In this document: positions 1 through 8,502 of the stretch, piece after piece
How positions within the stretch are numbered: the stretch's first letter is position 1
Layout: each line of letters opens with the position of its first letter
Notes under the pieces: model-generated
Told to the model about the DNA's origin: nothing
What the model saw: the letters and a program-made list of their open reading frames with translations, nothing else
Databases searched by the model: none
DNA from: Vibrio salilacus
GTDB taxonomy: Bacteria; Pseudomonadota; Gammaproteobacteria; Enterobacterales; Vibrionaceae
Assembly: GCF_002811245.1 (NCBI RefSeq)
Contig: NZ_NIVQ01000018.1
Coordinates: 1-63,781, forward strand
Direction: 5' to 3'
Length of the DNA stretch: 63,781 nucleotides
Position numbers and translations under genes: made by a program

Positions 1-92
1 TCTATGTGCTACCGAAGTTGGACCGACTTGACCAATTAAATAATTAAATTGGTATAACTATTTAGTATCATTATATGTTTAGTATAAAATGG

Positions 93-144
93 ACCGAGTT
101 AATCAAATTACTGCATTAACATACTCATTTAACTCGGTTTTTTC
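93..144. terminator. Candidate terminator downstream of the TraF-like gene
   Basis: A 10-bp inverted repeat (ACCGAGTTAA and TTAACTCGGT) encloses a 26-nt loop and is followed on the plus strand by six T residues. On the minus strand the second arm is followed by a weaker TTTTAT tract, so it could end the minus-strand gene at 162 as well as a plus-strand transcript entering from the left. The loop is long, so efficiency is uncertain. Confidence 0.5.
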
Positions 145-161
145 ATTATGCCGTATAGCGT

Positions 162-1319
162 TTAGAACGTAAAAGATAAATTACCAGAAAGGCCAAATTG
201 ATTATCTCCTGCGTAGCTACCCGCAAGGTCAATACTCACGAGGTCTCCTGGGCTGATGCCAAGACCAAGCGTGACTTCATCATCTAAGGTGTCCTGAATA
301 TCAGCTTGATATCCAGCACGTAACTGAACCCAACCAAAGAGATTGCCTTCAACACCGAGACGTAGGAACTGAGTTTCATCCTTAAGATCAGTGAATCGCT
401 CTTGCTGCGTAACATCCCAATCAACCGTTGCGACAAAGTAATCCATTGCATAACTGCCCGAGAGTGTCACTTGTGTATTGAGCTTATAACGACTTACTCC
501 ACCAATATTCTGTGTATCTATCTCTTGCGAGAATAGATCTTTAACCACGACACCAAGACGATAGTCGTAAATCAACCAAACGGCGCCAAGATCAAGGTTA
601 AAGGCATTGTTGTTCGTTTCGCTCTGGTCATAATCATCAAGTTCAAAATCTTGGACAGAAAGGCTCTGTTTATAAGTGCGCAGTTCCTGATATTTAGGCG
701 TGATACCAAACGATACGTCTTGACCAGCGATAGCAAAACGCTTGGCCAAGGCAACTCCATATTCGGAATAACCAAACGCAATCATATCGACATTCGAATT
801 TTCATAACGCGATTTTACCGCTGAAGTAGTATCGCCACCGTTCGCTGCAATTTCAGGAGACGCCACAATCTCAGCGTATCCACGCAGGAAGAAGTTTGCT
901 GATAAGGTATTGATAGGTAGGGCAACCGCAAGCGCTGCGCCACCGGTCACCGCAAGTGCTTTGTTGTCTGACAATTGAGTAAGATAGCTATTGAGCAACG
1001 CCGCTTGGGCTGGATCTGTACTGCCGCCATTTTCGAATTGTTTGATGGTATCTTGGAGCGAATCGATGGTATCGAGAGACTCATCCGTATCTCGTAACGT
1101 TACGCCAACCGCTGGCACCAAAATACCAAAGTCATCGCTATCACGGTAGATTGCGGTTAACGCAGGATTATAGAACGGAGCTAACACGTAATCGGCACTT
1201 GTCACCCCCGTATTGCCCATTCCGTTGCCACGACCATCCGGAACCACACTGGCCGAATAGGTGAGGCTAGAAAAAGCTAAAGCTCCGAACACCGCTGCTA
1301 TTTTTTTGTATTGATTCAT
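162..1319 (-). CDS. TraF-like outer-membrane beta-barrel protein (PF13729 type)
   Basis: A 385-residue exported protein. Residues 1-22 form a signal peptide ending in a small-residue cleavage region. The mature start contains RGNGMGNTGV and a YNPAL motif, the N-terminal signature of FadL/TraF-like barrels, and the chain ends in Phe (LSFTF), as expected for an outer-membrane barrel. Annotation pipelines often call this family conjugal transfer protein TraF, but no transfer genes lie nearby, so a conjugation role is not supported. The function is unknown; a lipid or hydrophobic-substrate porin is one possibility from the FadL-like fold. It stands alone, on the minus strand, upstream of a candidate terminator. 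Confidence 0.8.
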   Translation of the reverse strand: MNQYKKIAAVFGALAFSSLTYSASVVPDGRGNGMGNTGVTSADYVLAPFYNPALTAIYRDSDDFGILVPAVGVTLRDTDESLDTIDSLQDTIKQFENGGSTDPAQAALLNSYLTQLSDNKALAVTGGAALAVALPINTLSANFFLRGYAEIVASPEIAANGGDTTSAVKSRYENSNVDMIAFGYSEYGVALAKRFAIAGQDVSFGITPKYQELRTYKQSLSVQDFELDDYDQSETNNNAFNLDLGAVWLIYDYRLGVVVKDLFSQEIDTQNIGGVSRYKLNTQVTLSGSYAMDYFVATVDWDVTQQERFTDLKDETQFLRLGVEGNLFGWVQLRAGYQADIQDTLDDEVTLGLGISPGDLVSIDLAGSYAGDNQFGLSGNLSFTF

Positions 1320-1388
1320 ATCCGTATCAACCTTATTTTATTTATTCATTTTCAAGGTTAATACAAAAATAATCATCCTGACGGGCTA

Positions 1389-1703
1389 TTAATCAATCAA
1401 TACCATATCTAATGTGATCAGAGTTTCATTTTGGCAGGAAATTAAGCGTTCTTTTTTTGCTTTGGAGAGTTTTTTAATTCGAGACTCAATTTTAGAAGCC
1501 TCACTACGACTATGCCCTGCTGGATGGGACCACGCCAAAATAAGCGGAGATTTCCCCTTTAAGGCCTTAGCTCCTCGTCCGCTGCAATGCTCAGAAAAAC
1601 GTCGCTCTACGTTCGTTGTAATACCGCAGTAGAGCGCGTTATTAGGCATGCGAATCAAGTACACATACCAATTAGTTGTTAAACAACTCGGACTTAGCGA
1701 CAT
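1389..1703 (-). CDS. GIY-YIG nuclease-superfamily protein, YhbQ/UPF0213 type
   Basis: A 104-residue single-domain protein. WYVYLIRM followed by LYCGITTNVERRFSEH is the GIY-YIG core with its conserved Arg and His; GRGAKALKG and ESRIKKLSKAKKERL match the rest of E. coli YhbQ. Such proteins are small DNA nucleases with a poorly defined physiological role. The start codon overlaps the stop of the upstream yceH-like gene by one base (TAATG), so the two are probably translationally coupled. Family assignment is firm; activity is inferred. Confidence 0.88.
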   Translation of the reverse strand: MSLSPSCLTTNWYVYLIRMPNNALYCGITTNVERRFSEHCSGRGAKALKGKSPLILAWSHPAGHSRSEASKIESRIKKLSKAKKERLISCQNETLITLDMVLID

Positions 1704-2356
1704 TATGCGGTCAACTGTTCAAAGAGTGCTTTTAATTCAGTAAGATCCTGTTTAAGTTGAGCAACCTCTTGCTCGAGTATATCAATACGTTCACTGCCCA
1801 CAGCCACAGTACTCTCAGTGATATTGGGTATGTCGTTGATATCAACCTCACCACTAAATAGATGCATATAGCGTGATTCACGCTTACCCGGTTCACGTGG
1901 CAGTTTAACCACGAGCGCCCCTTCGCTACGCACTGCCATATGTTCTAACGCGGCTTCAACCTCTTTAACATCCGTAAAATCAGCCAGTCTATTTGTGCGG
2001 GTTCTTAATTCTCCTGGGGTCTGAGCGCCACGCAATAACAAACAACAGGCGATCGCCTTTTCCTGTTTAGTTAATTTGAGGTCGCCAAATTCCGTATTGC
2101 AAAAACGGTGGCGAAATTTGCTAGTACGGCTGTTGAAGCTACTTTCATCACTAATGAGTCTTCTTGCAATCAAGTTGTCTACGGCCTGTTGAACGTCAAT
2201 TTCACTTAAAGACATGACAGGCTCACGATTGCTTTTTTGGTTGCACGCCGCCGTCAAACTATTCAGTGAAAGTGGATAATAATCTGGCGTTGTGACTTCT
2301 TTTTCAATCAGCGCACCAATAACACGAGTCTCAACTTGGGTTAGTTCAATGTTCAT
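1703..2356 (-). CDS. YceH family protein (DUF480/UPF0502)
   Basis: A 217-residue cytoplasmic protein. The N-terminal half contains the characteristic [19 protein letters not shown] motif and the [13 protein letters not shown] segment of the YceH family, which folds as two winged-helix domains. The last 30 residues form a predicted coiled coil (heptads around [13 protein letters not shown]), suggesting oligomerisation. The biochemical role of YceH is not established. It is the first gene of a two-gene unit with the GIY-YIG protein downstream (one-base overlap). Confidence 0.92.
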   Translation of the reverse strand: MNIELTQVETRVIGALIEKEVTTPDYYPLSLNSLTAACNQKSNREPVMSLSEIDVQQAVDNLIARRLISDESSFNSRTSKFRHRFCNTEFGDLKLTKQEKAIACCLLLRGAQTPGELRTRTNRLADFTDVKEVEAALEHMAVRSEGALVVKLPREPGKRESRYMHLFSGEVDINDIPNITESTVAVGSERIDILEQEVAQLKQDLTELKALFEQLTA

Positions 2357-2383
2357 ATCGTTTCCTTGTTATTCTTTGGTTAT

Positions 2384-2614
2384 TTAGTGCTCAGATATAA
2401 TGGCAACTCTTTTAATATTACCGTTCTCATCAATCATGACAATTTTACTACGATTTAACTCTACCTCAGTCACTTCTTGATGAGCACGCTCATGTTTATA
2501 CGCTTTGGTTAGCCGAGGAGCGCGCTCAGGTTCACTCTCACTTAAAGTAGGGACGATGATTTCAGACGTTTGGGGCATACAGGTTTGAACTCGTTTTAAC
2601 AATAGTCGAATCAT
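2384..2614 (-). CDS. Small uncharacterised protein
   Basis: An open frame of 76 codons just upstream of the yceH-like gene, on the same strand. It is polar and rich in Glu, Arg and Lys; the C-terminal third (SKIVMIDENGNIKRVAII) looks like a beta-rich segment. There is no convincing ribosome binding site at the first ATG; an internal ATG 13 codons in (2578) is an alternative start. I do not recognise a family. Coding is supported only by its position and frame length. Confidence 0.5.
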   Translation of the reverse strand: MIRLLLKRVQTCMPQTSEIIVPTLSESEPERAPRLTKAYKHERAHQEVTEVELNRSKIVMIDENGNIKRVAIISEH

Positions 2615-2762
2615 ATATGGTTACTGAAACTCGCTCAATGACTAGACTCGAGATTGGCGATAAATACATCAAGCTAAGGTAATGATTGATCTAAAGACTG
2701 TTATCGCGCCAGATGATGTGATTTAATCATTGTGGTTATTCAAAATATTAGGAATGGGAACT

Positions 2763-3080
2763 ATGAGTGGTGTCTTTGAAATCGTAGCTCAAGCACGTCG
2801 TAAGAATAAGTTAAAACGTGAACTGTTAGACAACGAGAAAAAGGTTCGTGACAACCGTAAACGTGTTGACTTGCTTGAAAACCTTCTTGATTACATCAAG
2901 CCAGAAATGACCAACGAAGAAATTGTGTCGATCATTAAAAATATGAAAGGCGACTACGAAGACCGTGTTGATGATCACATCATCAAGAGCGCTGAAATAT
3001 CAAAAGAGCGTCGCGATATCAGTCGTCGGATTCGTGAACTGACTGAAGAAGACAAAATCATTCAGGGCAAAAAGAAATAA
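2763..3080 (+). CDS. yeeX: DUF496 family protein, YeeX-like
   Basis: A 105-residue soluble, highly charged helical protein. [21 protein letters not shown], then [25 protein letters not shown] and [11 protein letters not shown] follow E. coli YeeX (109 residues) along its whole length. The frame opens at a TTG at 2730, but the ATG at 2763 is the better start: AGGA lies 9 nt upstream and the YeeX homology begins there. The function of the family is not established. It is monocistronic and ends 22 bp before a strong terminator. Confidence 0.9.
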   Translation: MSGVFEIVAQARRKNKLKRELLDNEKKVRDNRKRVDLLENLLDYIKPEMTNEEIVSIIKNMKGDYEDRVDDHIIKSAEISKERRDISRRIRELTEEDKIIQGKKK

Positions 3081-3101
3081 TACCTGACAAATAACTCAAA
3101 G

Positions 3102-3128
3102 AGCCTACCATGATGGTAGGCTTTTTTA
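3102..3128 (+). terminator. Rho-independent terminator after yeeX
   Basis: A perfect 10-bp stem (AGCCTACCAT / ATGGTAGGCT) with a one-base centre is followed by six T residues. It directly follows the yeeX stop codon. Confidence 0.9.
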
Positions 3129-3340
3129 TGCATCAGTGAGTGTAACGGATACGCCAACATAATTGGTTATTATAATATTATAAATAAGGTGAAACGTTTG
3201 CGTAATCGCTAACCTTCTCCGTTCATATTTTTGGGGCTTTCATCACAAATTTAGCCCTGTTATATTTCAAAAAAGTTAATCATTTAGACCATTCGAGGCA
3301 CGGAGCTTCCTCAATTATCTCACGATGAGAAGAATTGGTA

Positions 3341-3354
3341 CCGACCTAAGTCGG
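3341..3354 (+). promoter_or_regulatory. Leader hairpin upstream of the YgjV-like gene
   Basis: CCGAC-CTAA-GTCGG forms a perfect 5-bp tetraloop hairpin ending 21 nt before the ATG at 3376. A second short dyad (TCTCACGATGAGA) lies about 20 nt further upstream. The roughly 250-bp leader holds no ORF. I could not match it to a known riboswitch class. Confidence 0.35.
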
Positions 3355-3375
3355 CAAAATTAAGAGGGTCAAATT

Positions 3376-3621
3376 ATGGATATGGTTGAAATTTTAGGCT
3401 ACGCAGCTTCAATTATGGTTGCGATCTCATTAACAATGAAAGATATCGTTAAACTGCGTGTTCTTAACTTTATCGGTTGTGCGTTGTTTACGTCATACGG
3501 CCTAATGATCGATGCTTGGCCAGTAGTTGTCACCAATGGCTTCATTGCCTGTGTCAATGTCTACTTTCTTGCAAAAATGCAAATTGAAAAAAAAAGCGAG
3601 CAAGTAAAAAACGTCGCATAA
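3376..3621 (+). CDS. YgjV-like small inner-membrane protein
   Basis: An 81-residue protein with two or three hydrophobic segments (about residues 5-20, 28-45 and 48-66) and a short basic C-terminus. EILGYAASIMVAISLTMKD and LRVLNFIGCALFTSYGLMI match the half-size repeat of the YgjV family (PF10688); E. coli YgjV is about twice as long, so this is a one-repeat version. It is probably an inner-membrane protein of unknown function. It is preceded by a structured leader and followed by a terminator shared with the convergent OmpA lipoprotein gene. Confidence 0.75.
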   Translation: MDMVEILGYAASIMVAISLTMKDIVKLRVLNFIGCALFTSYGLMIDAWPVVVTNGFIACVNVYFLAKMQIEKKSEQVKNVA

Positions 3622-3640
3622 GTAGTACTACATCGATGAC

Positions 3641-3672
3641 AAGCCCTTGAGCTTCAAACTCAAGGGCTTTTG
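3641..3672. terminator. Terminator between ygjV-like and ompA-like genes
   Basis: An 11-bp perfect stem (AAGCCCTTGAG / CTCAAGGGCTT) with a 7-nt loop and a short T tract on the plus strand. It lies between two convergent genes and could serve both. Confidence 0.8.
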
Positions 3673-3695
3673 ATTGAAGAGCTTGATTGTTGAGC

Positions 3696-4313
3696 CTAGT
3701 TATTTGCCACAATGAATAGCACTTCCACTCGCCGGTTGCATGCTTTTCCTTCCTTAGTCTTATTACTGCAAGCTGGGACGTACTCGCCATATCCGCGGGT
3801 AAAAATCGAATCCATTGCAACATTATTGCTCATCAACTTCTGTTTGACGGCACTCGCGCGTTTCATCGACAAACTATCATTGAATGTCGGGGCACCGCTG
3901 CTATCAGCATGACCGTCAATTACAATATCAATGCCCGGCTGAGTCGCGAGATAGCCCCCCATCATATCAAGCCAATATGCTGAGTCTGTTGAAACACGAG
4001 ACGATCCGGTATTGAATTTAATGGTGTCTTTAAGTTTAACCATCACGTGATTACCTGGCAGTAATTCGTAATCAACACCTTTGCTAAGCAAGAAGCTCTG
4101 CAGATCGTTATAACTTTGAGTTCGTTGTTGTCCGAATGGGCCTTTCACGCCCGAGCTAGCGATGGTCGGCGTTGTTCCCCATTCAGGATAGCGCACATCA
4201 AAATCAGACTTAGGCGCGGTATCTAACAGGTCATCACCGAACATAGCCATCTGCTCTTTTAAGCCGCTACATCCAGAAAGTAACAAGATCAGAGGTAATA
4301 CAAAGCGCTTCAT
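3696..4313 (-). CDS. OmpA-family outer-membrane lipoprotein
   Basis: A 205-residue lipoprotein. The ATG at 4313 is chosen because it directly precedes a lipoprotein signal (MKRFVLPLILLLSGC, lipobox LSGC); the longer open frame adds 39 residues without a signal. The C-terminal 100 residues form an OmpA-like peptidoglycan-binding domain: IKFNTGSSRVS, IDGHADSSG with the meso-diaminopimelate-binding Asp, SMKRASAVKQ, and NRRVEVLF at the end. An internal Cys pair (ACSNKTKEGKAC) probably forms a disulfide. Likely role: tethering the outer membrane to peptidoglycan. Convergent with the ygjV-like gene. Confidence 0.9.
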   Translation of the reverse strand: MKRFVLPLILLLSGCSGLKEQMAMFGDDLLDTAPKSDFDVRYPEWGTTPTIASSGVKGPFGQQRTQSYNDLQSFLLSKGVDYELLPGNHVMVKLKDTIKFNTGSSRVSTDSAYWLDMMGGYLATQPGIDIVIDGHADSSGAPTFNDSLSMKRASAVKQKLMSNNVAMDSIFTRGYGEYVPACSNKTKEGKACNRRVEVLFIVANN

Positions 4314-4581
4314 TAGTTCACCGTTGGTTCCTTTTCGATACCATTTCTTTATCGGCCGTAACGCCAAGACTTTAGCATTTTTTGTACTGGTTTCACTTAA
4401 TTTTGTGAACACTATATGGCAACAAACCACACAAACTCATTGAAAGACATACTTTGTAATGTCATTTTTTAATCCGAGTGTTTCGCTTCGCTACCTGAAC
4501 AAGTAGAATCAATCCATTGTTAATTCACTGATTTATAAATACCATACCCCACTTTTATCAGCGAGGTTAAGAGAGTAAACG

Positions 4582-5202
4582 ATGAAAAAAATAACGACCC
4601 TGTTCTTTATCGCTTTGTCTGCGATTTTGCTCGGTTGTAGCGAAAGTGATGTGCCTAAACAAGGCGAGCATTATCAGATCCTAGCTGCTAATTTAACAAC
4701 GTTCAGGCTCCCTGCTGTAACGGAAGTATTCTCGTTAAACTGTGGCCATTGCCGCAAGATGGAAGACCAGCTTGCTAAGGTCGAGGAATTAACGGGACAA
4801 GACATCGGTAAAGTACACGTGACCTTTAACGAAAGTGCTCGAATTGCTGCGATGGTCTACTATGCTGCTGAAATGCAATTTGGTAAAAAACCCGATTATC
4901 AAATGATGACGGAATTGTTTGCCGCAACGCAACTTAGCAATGACTCAACCTCTGCCGATAAAAAAGCCGCCATTGATCTTGCTTTTCATAACCGCAATTT
5001 TGTCAGTCCTTACGACTTCAATGAGGCCGAGCAAAAACGACTGTTTGCCGCGATGCAAATCGCTGATGACATTACAACCACAGGTCAAATCAACTCGGTA
5101 CCTACCTTTATTATTAATGGTAAATATCAAGTCATGACGAGTGGACACCGCGATGTTGAAAGCATCGCAGATACAATCAACTATTTACTACAGCAACCAT
5201 AA
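4582..5202 (+). CDS. DsbA-family thioredoxin-fold lipoprotein
   Basis: A 206-residue lipoprotein (signal ending AILLGC, Cys19). The thioredoxin-like active site is CGHC at residues 54-57, and the cis-Pro loop is visible as NSVPTFIING near residue 175; a helical insertion separates them, as in DsbA. It is therefore likely a periplasmic thiol-disulfide oxidoreductase anchored to a membrane. The CGHC dipeptide differs from the CPHC of classical DsbA, so redox preference cannot be assumed. The ribosome binding site is AAGAGAG. A gene for a membrane-anchored FKBP follows after 17 bp, suggesting a shared envelope protein-folding role. Confidence 0.88.
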   Translation: MKKITTLFFIALSAILLGCSESDVPKQGEHYQILAANLTTFRLPAVTEVFSLNCGHCRKMEDQLAKVEELTGQDIGKVHVTFNESARIAAMVYYAAEMQFGKKPDYQMMTELFAATQLSNDSTSADKKAAIDLAFHNRNFVSPYDFNEAEQKRLFAAMQIADDITTTGQINSVPTFIINGKYQVMTSGHRDVESIADTINYLLQQP

Positions 5203-5219
5203 TTTAACGGAAAGGATTT

Positions 5220-5693
5220 ATGTCTAAGATTATTTTTCCAATCATTATCTTCGTACTAGCGGGCTTTTTCATCTATCGTACTTGGACCAATCATAAATCG
5301 AGCGAAGAAAACTTTGCCGTTGGACAAGCATTTTTAATCGAAAATGGAAACAAAGAAGACGTCATCACGACAGAAAGTGGCTTACAATATCAAATTCTGC
5401 ATAAAGGCGAAGGCAATGTTCATCCGACAGTAAGCAACACGGTTAAGGTTCATTACCACGGTATGCTTCTTGATGGCACTGTTTTTGATAGTTCTGTCGA
5501 ACGCGGCGAGCCAATCAGCTTCAAACTCAATCAAGTCATTAAAGGTTGGCAAGAAGGCCTAACCTACATGTCTGAAGGAGATAAATTTCGCTTGTTTATT
5601 CCTAGTACGCTTGGTTATGGAAAAAATGGTACCGGCCCTATTCCACCAGCCGCAACTCTGATTTTTGAAGTTGAATTGTTAGAGATTCAATAG
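5220..5693 (+). CDS. Membrane-anchored FKBP-type peptidyl-prolyl isomerase
   Basis: A 157-residue protein with one N-terminal transmembrane segment (residues 3-20) and a C-terminal FKBP domain. Typical FKBP blocks are present: VKVHYHGMLLDGTVFDSS, VIKGWQEGL, FIPSTLGYG and PPAATLIFEVELL, including the Tyr, Phe-Asp, Val-Ile and Trp positions that line the FK506/proline pocket. The domain probably faces the periplasm and catalyses prolyl isomerisation during protein folding. The start has a good AAAGGA site and sits 17 bp after the DsbA-like gene. A terminator follows. Confidence 0.92.
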   Translation: MSKIIFPIIIFVLAGFFIYRTWTNHKSSEENFAVGQAFLIENGNKEDVITTESGLQYQILHKGEGNVHPTVSNTVKVHYHGMLLDGTVFDSSVERGEPISFKLNQVIKGWQEGLTYMSEGDKFRLFIPSTLGYGKNGTGPIPPAATLIFEVELLEIQ

Positions 5694-5701
5694 AGGGTAG
5701 A

Positions 5702-5725
5702 GGCCAATCCGTTGATTGGCCTTTT
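5702..5725. terminator. Terminator after the FKBP gene
   Basis: GGCCAATC-CGTT-GATTGGCC stem-loop followed by TTTT. It lies between the FKBP gene and the convergent Nudix gene. Confidence 0.85.
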
Positions 5726-5734
5726 AACTGTTCG

Positions 5735-6133
5735 TTAGTCGATAGCAGCCGTTTCTTTTTTGCTATAGCGACTTAGATGTTTATTTATGAAGTCAATATC
5801 TGCCGCATAAAAGTCGTCGAGTGGCAAATCTTTGAACTTAACCCATTCAAATTGAGCCTCTTTATCGCTAAGCAATGGCTGGTCTTCTGCATTAAAGATA
5901 GCGTAGTAAATACGTCCACCAAAATCATTAATACCGCTAAACGTTGCCACATGGCTATCAGCATCAATGCCAGAGATCTCTTGCAACTCTCTTTTTGCTG
6001 CATCCGTACCAGTTTCATTATCCTTCACTGCACCACCGGGAAACTCGCGTATTTCTCCTTGTGCAGGACATCCACGCTTTTTAAGTAACACCTTGCCATC
6101 ATTTATCACTATCGCCATAGCTAAGTGCTTCAT
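5735..6133 (-). CDS. Nudix hydrolase with a variant Nudix box
   Basis: A 132-residue Nudix-fold protein. The start is placed at 6133, where AGGAG lies 7 nt upstream and Nudix homology begins; the longer frame to 6307 lacks homology. The Nudix box has the form G-x5-E-x7-R-E-L-Q-E-I-S-G-I. The second Glu of the canonical REUxEE pair is replaced by Ile, which may weaken Mg-dependent diphosphate cleavage, although the neighbouring Glu is kept. Substrate unknown; the size and the N-terminal VINDGKVLLKKR resemble MutT/NudG-like sanitising enzymes. Convergent with the FKBP gene. Confidence 0.85.
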   Translation of the reverse strand: MKHLAMAIVINDGKVLLKKRGCPAQGEIREFPGGAVKDNETGTDAAKRELQEISGIDADSHVATFSGINDFGGRIYYAIFNAEDQPLLSDKEAQFEWVKFKDLPLDDFYAADIDFINKHLSRYSKKETAAID

Positions 6134-6330
6134 ATTTGACTCCTTTTCAATTTTTACTTTATTTCCGTACAGCTTTAGTTGGGTTTTTAGCAACACATTA
6201 ACGAAGCAATTTTCGTTTGAGACACTTATTAGAGAGCTGTACAGTAGACCGACTTGAGCGGACAAATAGTAACCTAGCCGCTTGAAGTTCGCAGATGAGA
6301 AAAGCAAAAATATGATCTAGGAGATAAAAA

Positions 6331-6363
6331 AGCCAGTATCTTGTCGTGCTACTGGCTTAGTTT
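6331..6363 (-). terminator. Terminator region upstream of the Nudix gene, minus-strand
   Basis: AGCCAGTA / TACTGGCT stem with an 11-nt loop. Read on the minus strand, it is followed by six T residues, so it most likely ends the retropepsin-like gene whose stop is at 6381. Confidence 0.75.
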
Positions 6364-6380
6364 TGTGCGCTAAAACACTA

Positions 6381-7082
6381 TTATTTGTGTTTATCTTGGA
6401 TGTATTTCTGGCTTACATCGACAACGGCCACATCTTTAAAAAAACTACGCCCAAGTAGTAATGGGTAAGTTAAATGGCTCCTGTCAGCTAAAGTAAAGTC
6501 AGTTTTTTCTTTTAGATCACCAACCTGCAGCCACGCTTCGACAACTGCACGATCTTGTGTTCCTTCTGAATTCGATTGACGTATCTTGACCCAACGTTTA
6601 ACGGGCAATGCCATCTCTTTACTTTTGATGTTATCGTGTTCAATTTTGAACTTAACCCAATCTTTACCGTCTCTTTCAAACGGCACAATATCTACCGCAC
6701 TGATTGATGATGTAGTCGCACCAGTGTCAACACGCGCACGAAAGTTTTGTTCAAGGCCAGGAATATAAACCCACTCTTCTTCACCAAGAAGTAGCTTTCC
6801 ATCAGCGGTCTTTTGGGCCGGTTTTTTTGCCACCGGTGTGGTAGTTTTTACTTCAGGCGTTGGCGTTTTGGGCGCCTTGACCACAGGCTCTTCAGGTTTG
6901 ACCGTTGGAGGGATGATTTCAGGAGTGTCAACTTGCGAGTCTTGAGGTTGTTCTATTTTTTCTGATTGTTCTACTTCATCAGCTTGTTGCTTTGGTTCTG
7001 TTACTTGTTGGCCAGTCGTTGAACAGGCGACTAAACCACCACTCAACATTAATGGAACGAGTACTTTCCACGTTTTGTTCAT
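6381..7082 (-). CDS. Retropepsin-like (ATP-dependent zinc protease family, PF05618) lipoprotein
   Basis: A 233-residue lipoprotein (lipobox LVAC, Cys20). Residues 25-100 form a low-complexity Pro/Glu/Lys/Thr linker, likely spanning the periplasm. The C-terminal domain carries VDTGATTSSISA, the D-T/S-G aspartic protease motif of retropepsins, followed by a YPLLLGRSFF segment, the second conserved block of PF05618. The family is named zinc protease in databases, but the visible active-site motif is aspartyl-protease-like. Substrate unknown; an envelope or cell-wall role is plausible. Monocistronic. Confidence 0.85.
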   Translation of the reverse strand: MNKTWKVLVPLMLSGGLVACSTTGQQVTEPKQQADEVEQSEKIEQPQDSQVDTPEIIPPTVKPEEPVVKAPKTPTPEVKTTTPVAKKPAQKTADGKLLLGEEEWVYIPGLEQNFRARVDTGATTSSISAVDIVPFERDGKDWVKFKIEHDNIKSKEMALPVKRWVKIRQSNSEGTQDRAVVEAWLQVGDLKEKTDFTLADRSHLTYPLLLGRSFFKDVAVVDVSQKYIQDKHK

Positions 7083-7118
7083 TTGCTCACCTAATCATAA
7101 TCAATCGGATCTAGATGA

Positions 7119-7142
7119 AACGGGGCTGATAACAACCCCGTT
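7119..7142 (-). terminator. Weak terminator after the aminotransferase gene
   Basis: AACGGGG / CCCCGTT stem with a 10-nt loop lies just after the aminotransferase stop (7147, minus strand). The T tract on the minus strand is poor (GTTTCAT), so termination is tentative. Confidence 0.45.
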
Positions 7143-7146
7143 AGTA

Positions 7147-8328
7147 TTAAGCGACGTTCACAATTGCTTGGGCGACATATGGAATATCTCTTTCTGTCAA
7201 TCCTGCAACGTTGATTCGACCATCCCCAACACCATAGATCCCGTATTCTTCGCGCAGTCGCGCCATCTGGTCTTGGCTAAATCCTAGCACAGTAAACATT
7301 CCTTTGTGACTCTCGATAAAGTCGAATTGTGAAGTATTGTAGTTATTTCTCAACTCGTTACACAAGATTTTACGCAGGTTTAACAATCGTTGCTGCATTT
7401 CACTTAACTCTTGCTTCCAAACCGTTGTGAGCTCTTGATTTTGCAAGATCGTTTTTACTAGTGCAGCGCCATGATCAGGTGGCATCGTGTAAGTTGCACG
7501 TGCGAGGGTCATCAGTTTGCCTTTGGCATTATTAACATCATGCTGAGATTTACCCACCACAATCGCCGCTCCTGTACGCTCGCGATATAATCCGAAATTC
7601 TTTGAACACGAGGTCGTAATCAACATCTCTTCGACGTTATCTGCCATATAACGGAGCCCTTGGGCATCTTGTTCAAGCCCATCACCGAAGCCTTGATAAG
7701 CAATATCGACAAAAGGGGTAAAACCATTTTTCTGTGCAAGTTGGGTAATCACCTTCCATGCATCAAAATCGATGTCTGCCCCTGTTGGGTTATGACAGCA
7801 ACCGTGCAGTAAGACGACATCGTCAGGACCAGCAGTTGATAAATCATCCAGCATACGAGCGGCATCAACTTGCTTAGTTTCTGGGCTAAAGTAGTGATAA
7901 TGTTTCACTTTAAGCCCTGCCGCTTCCATTACTGGGCGATGATTTACGTAACTTGGGTTTGAAATCCAAATCGTTGTATTTGGCTGGGCCACCTTCATTA
8001 GGTCGCCAAGCATGCGCAATGCACCACTCGCCCCTGGCGTTTGAATAGCAGCAACACGATCCATTGCCGAAGTCCCATCAAGCAGTAAGTTAACCATCGA
8101 CTGGTTGAACTCTTCACAGCCTGCAAGGCCAACGTAGGATTTGGTTTTTTGCGTCGCAACGACGATATCTTGTGCTTGTGAAATCGCCTTCATGACAGGC
8201 GTTTCACCTGCGCTGTTTTTATAAACGCCGATGCCAAGATCAACTTTTTCGCTGCGAGGATCGCTGCGGTAAGCAACAGATAGAGAAAGAATAGGATCCA
8301 ATATTGGAGTCGGTAATTGAGAGAACAT
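7147..8328 (-). CDS. tyrB: Class I aromatic/aspartate amino acid aminotransferase
   Basis: A PLP-dependent transaminase of 393 residues. HGCCHNPTGAD is the block around the PLP-stacking region, and TTSCSKNFGLYRERTG carries the Schiff-base Lys; FVLGFSQDQ-like and GRINVAGL segments at the C-terminus supply the substrate Arg region. Length and motifs fit the AspC/TyrB subgroup Ia, which transfers amino groups between aspartate or aromatic amino acids and 2-oxoglutarate. Sequence alone does not separate AspC from TyrB, so the symbol is tentative. The frame opens at GTG 8337, but ATG 8328 is better spaced from AAAGGG. Monocistronic. Confidence 0.85.
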   Translation of the reverse strand: MFSQLPTPILDPILSLSVAYRSDPRSEKVDLGIGVYKNSAGETPVMKAISQAQDIVVATQKTKSYVGLAGCEEFNQSMVNLLLDGTSAMDRVAAIQTPGASGALRMLGDLMKVAQPNTTIWISNPSYVNHRPVMEAAGLKVKHYHYFSPETKQVDAARMLDDLSTAGPDDVVLLHGCCHNPTGADIDFDAWKVITQLAQKNGFTPFVDIAYQGFGDGLEQDAQGLRYMADNVEEMLITTSCSKNFGLYRERTGAAIVVGKSQHDVNNAKGKLMTLARATYTMPPDHGAALVKTILQNQELTTVWKQELSEMQQRLLNLRKILCNELRNNYNTSQFDFIESHKGMFTVLGFSQDQMARLREEYGIYGVGDGRINVAGLTERDIPYVAQAIVNVA

Positions 8329-8502
8329 GAAAGTCACAACCCTTTGAAATTCAAGTAATGGGCATCAACTTACCATCTAATTTACAAATCTAGAAATAAA
8401 ATTTCAGTTCTAAAGAGCAAAACAGGATAAAAGCCCACAAAAATTAACAATACGTTAACCTGACGAGCCGCCATCAGGACCATATCCTGCTATTGCACTA
8501 AT

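Noticed and set aside
162..1319. TraF-like name suggesting a conjugative element
   Set aside because: No other transfer, relaxase or mobilisation genes are nearby; the PF13729 barrel occurs widely outside plasmids.
3129..3375. Riboswitch in the long leader of the ygjV-like gene
   Set aside because: Sequence blocks of common classes (c-di-GMP, glycine, SAM, FMN, TPP) were not found.
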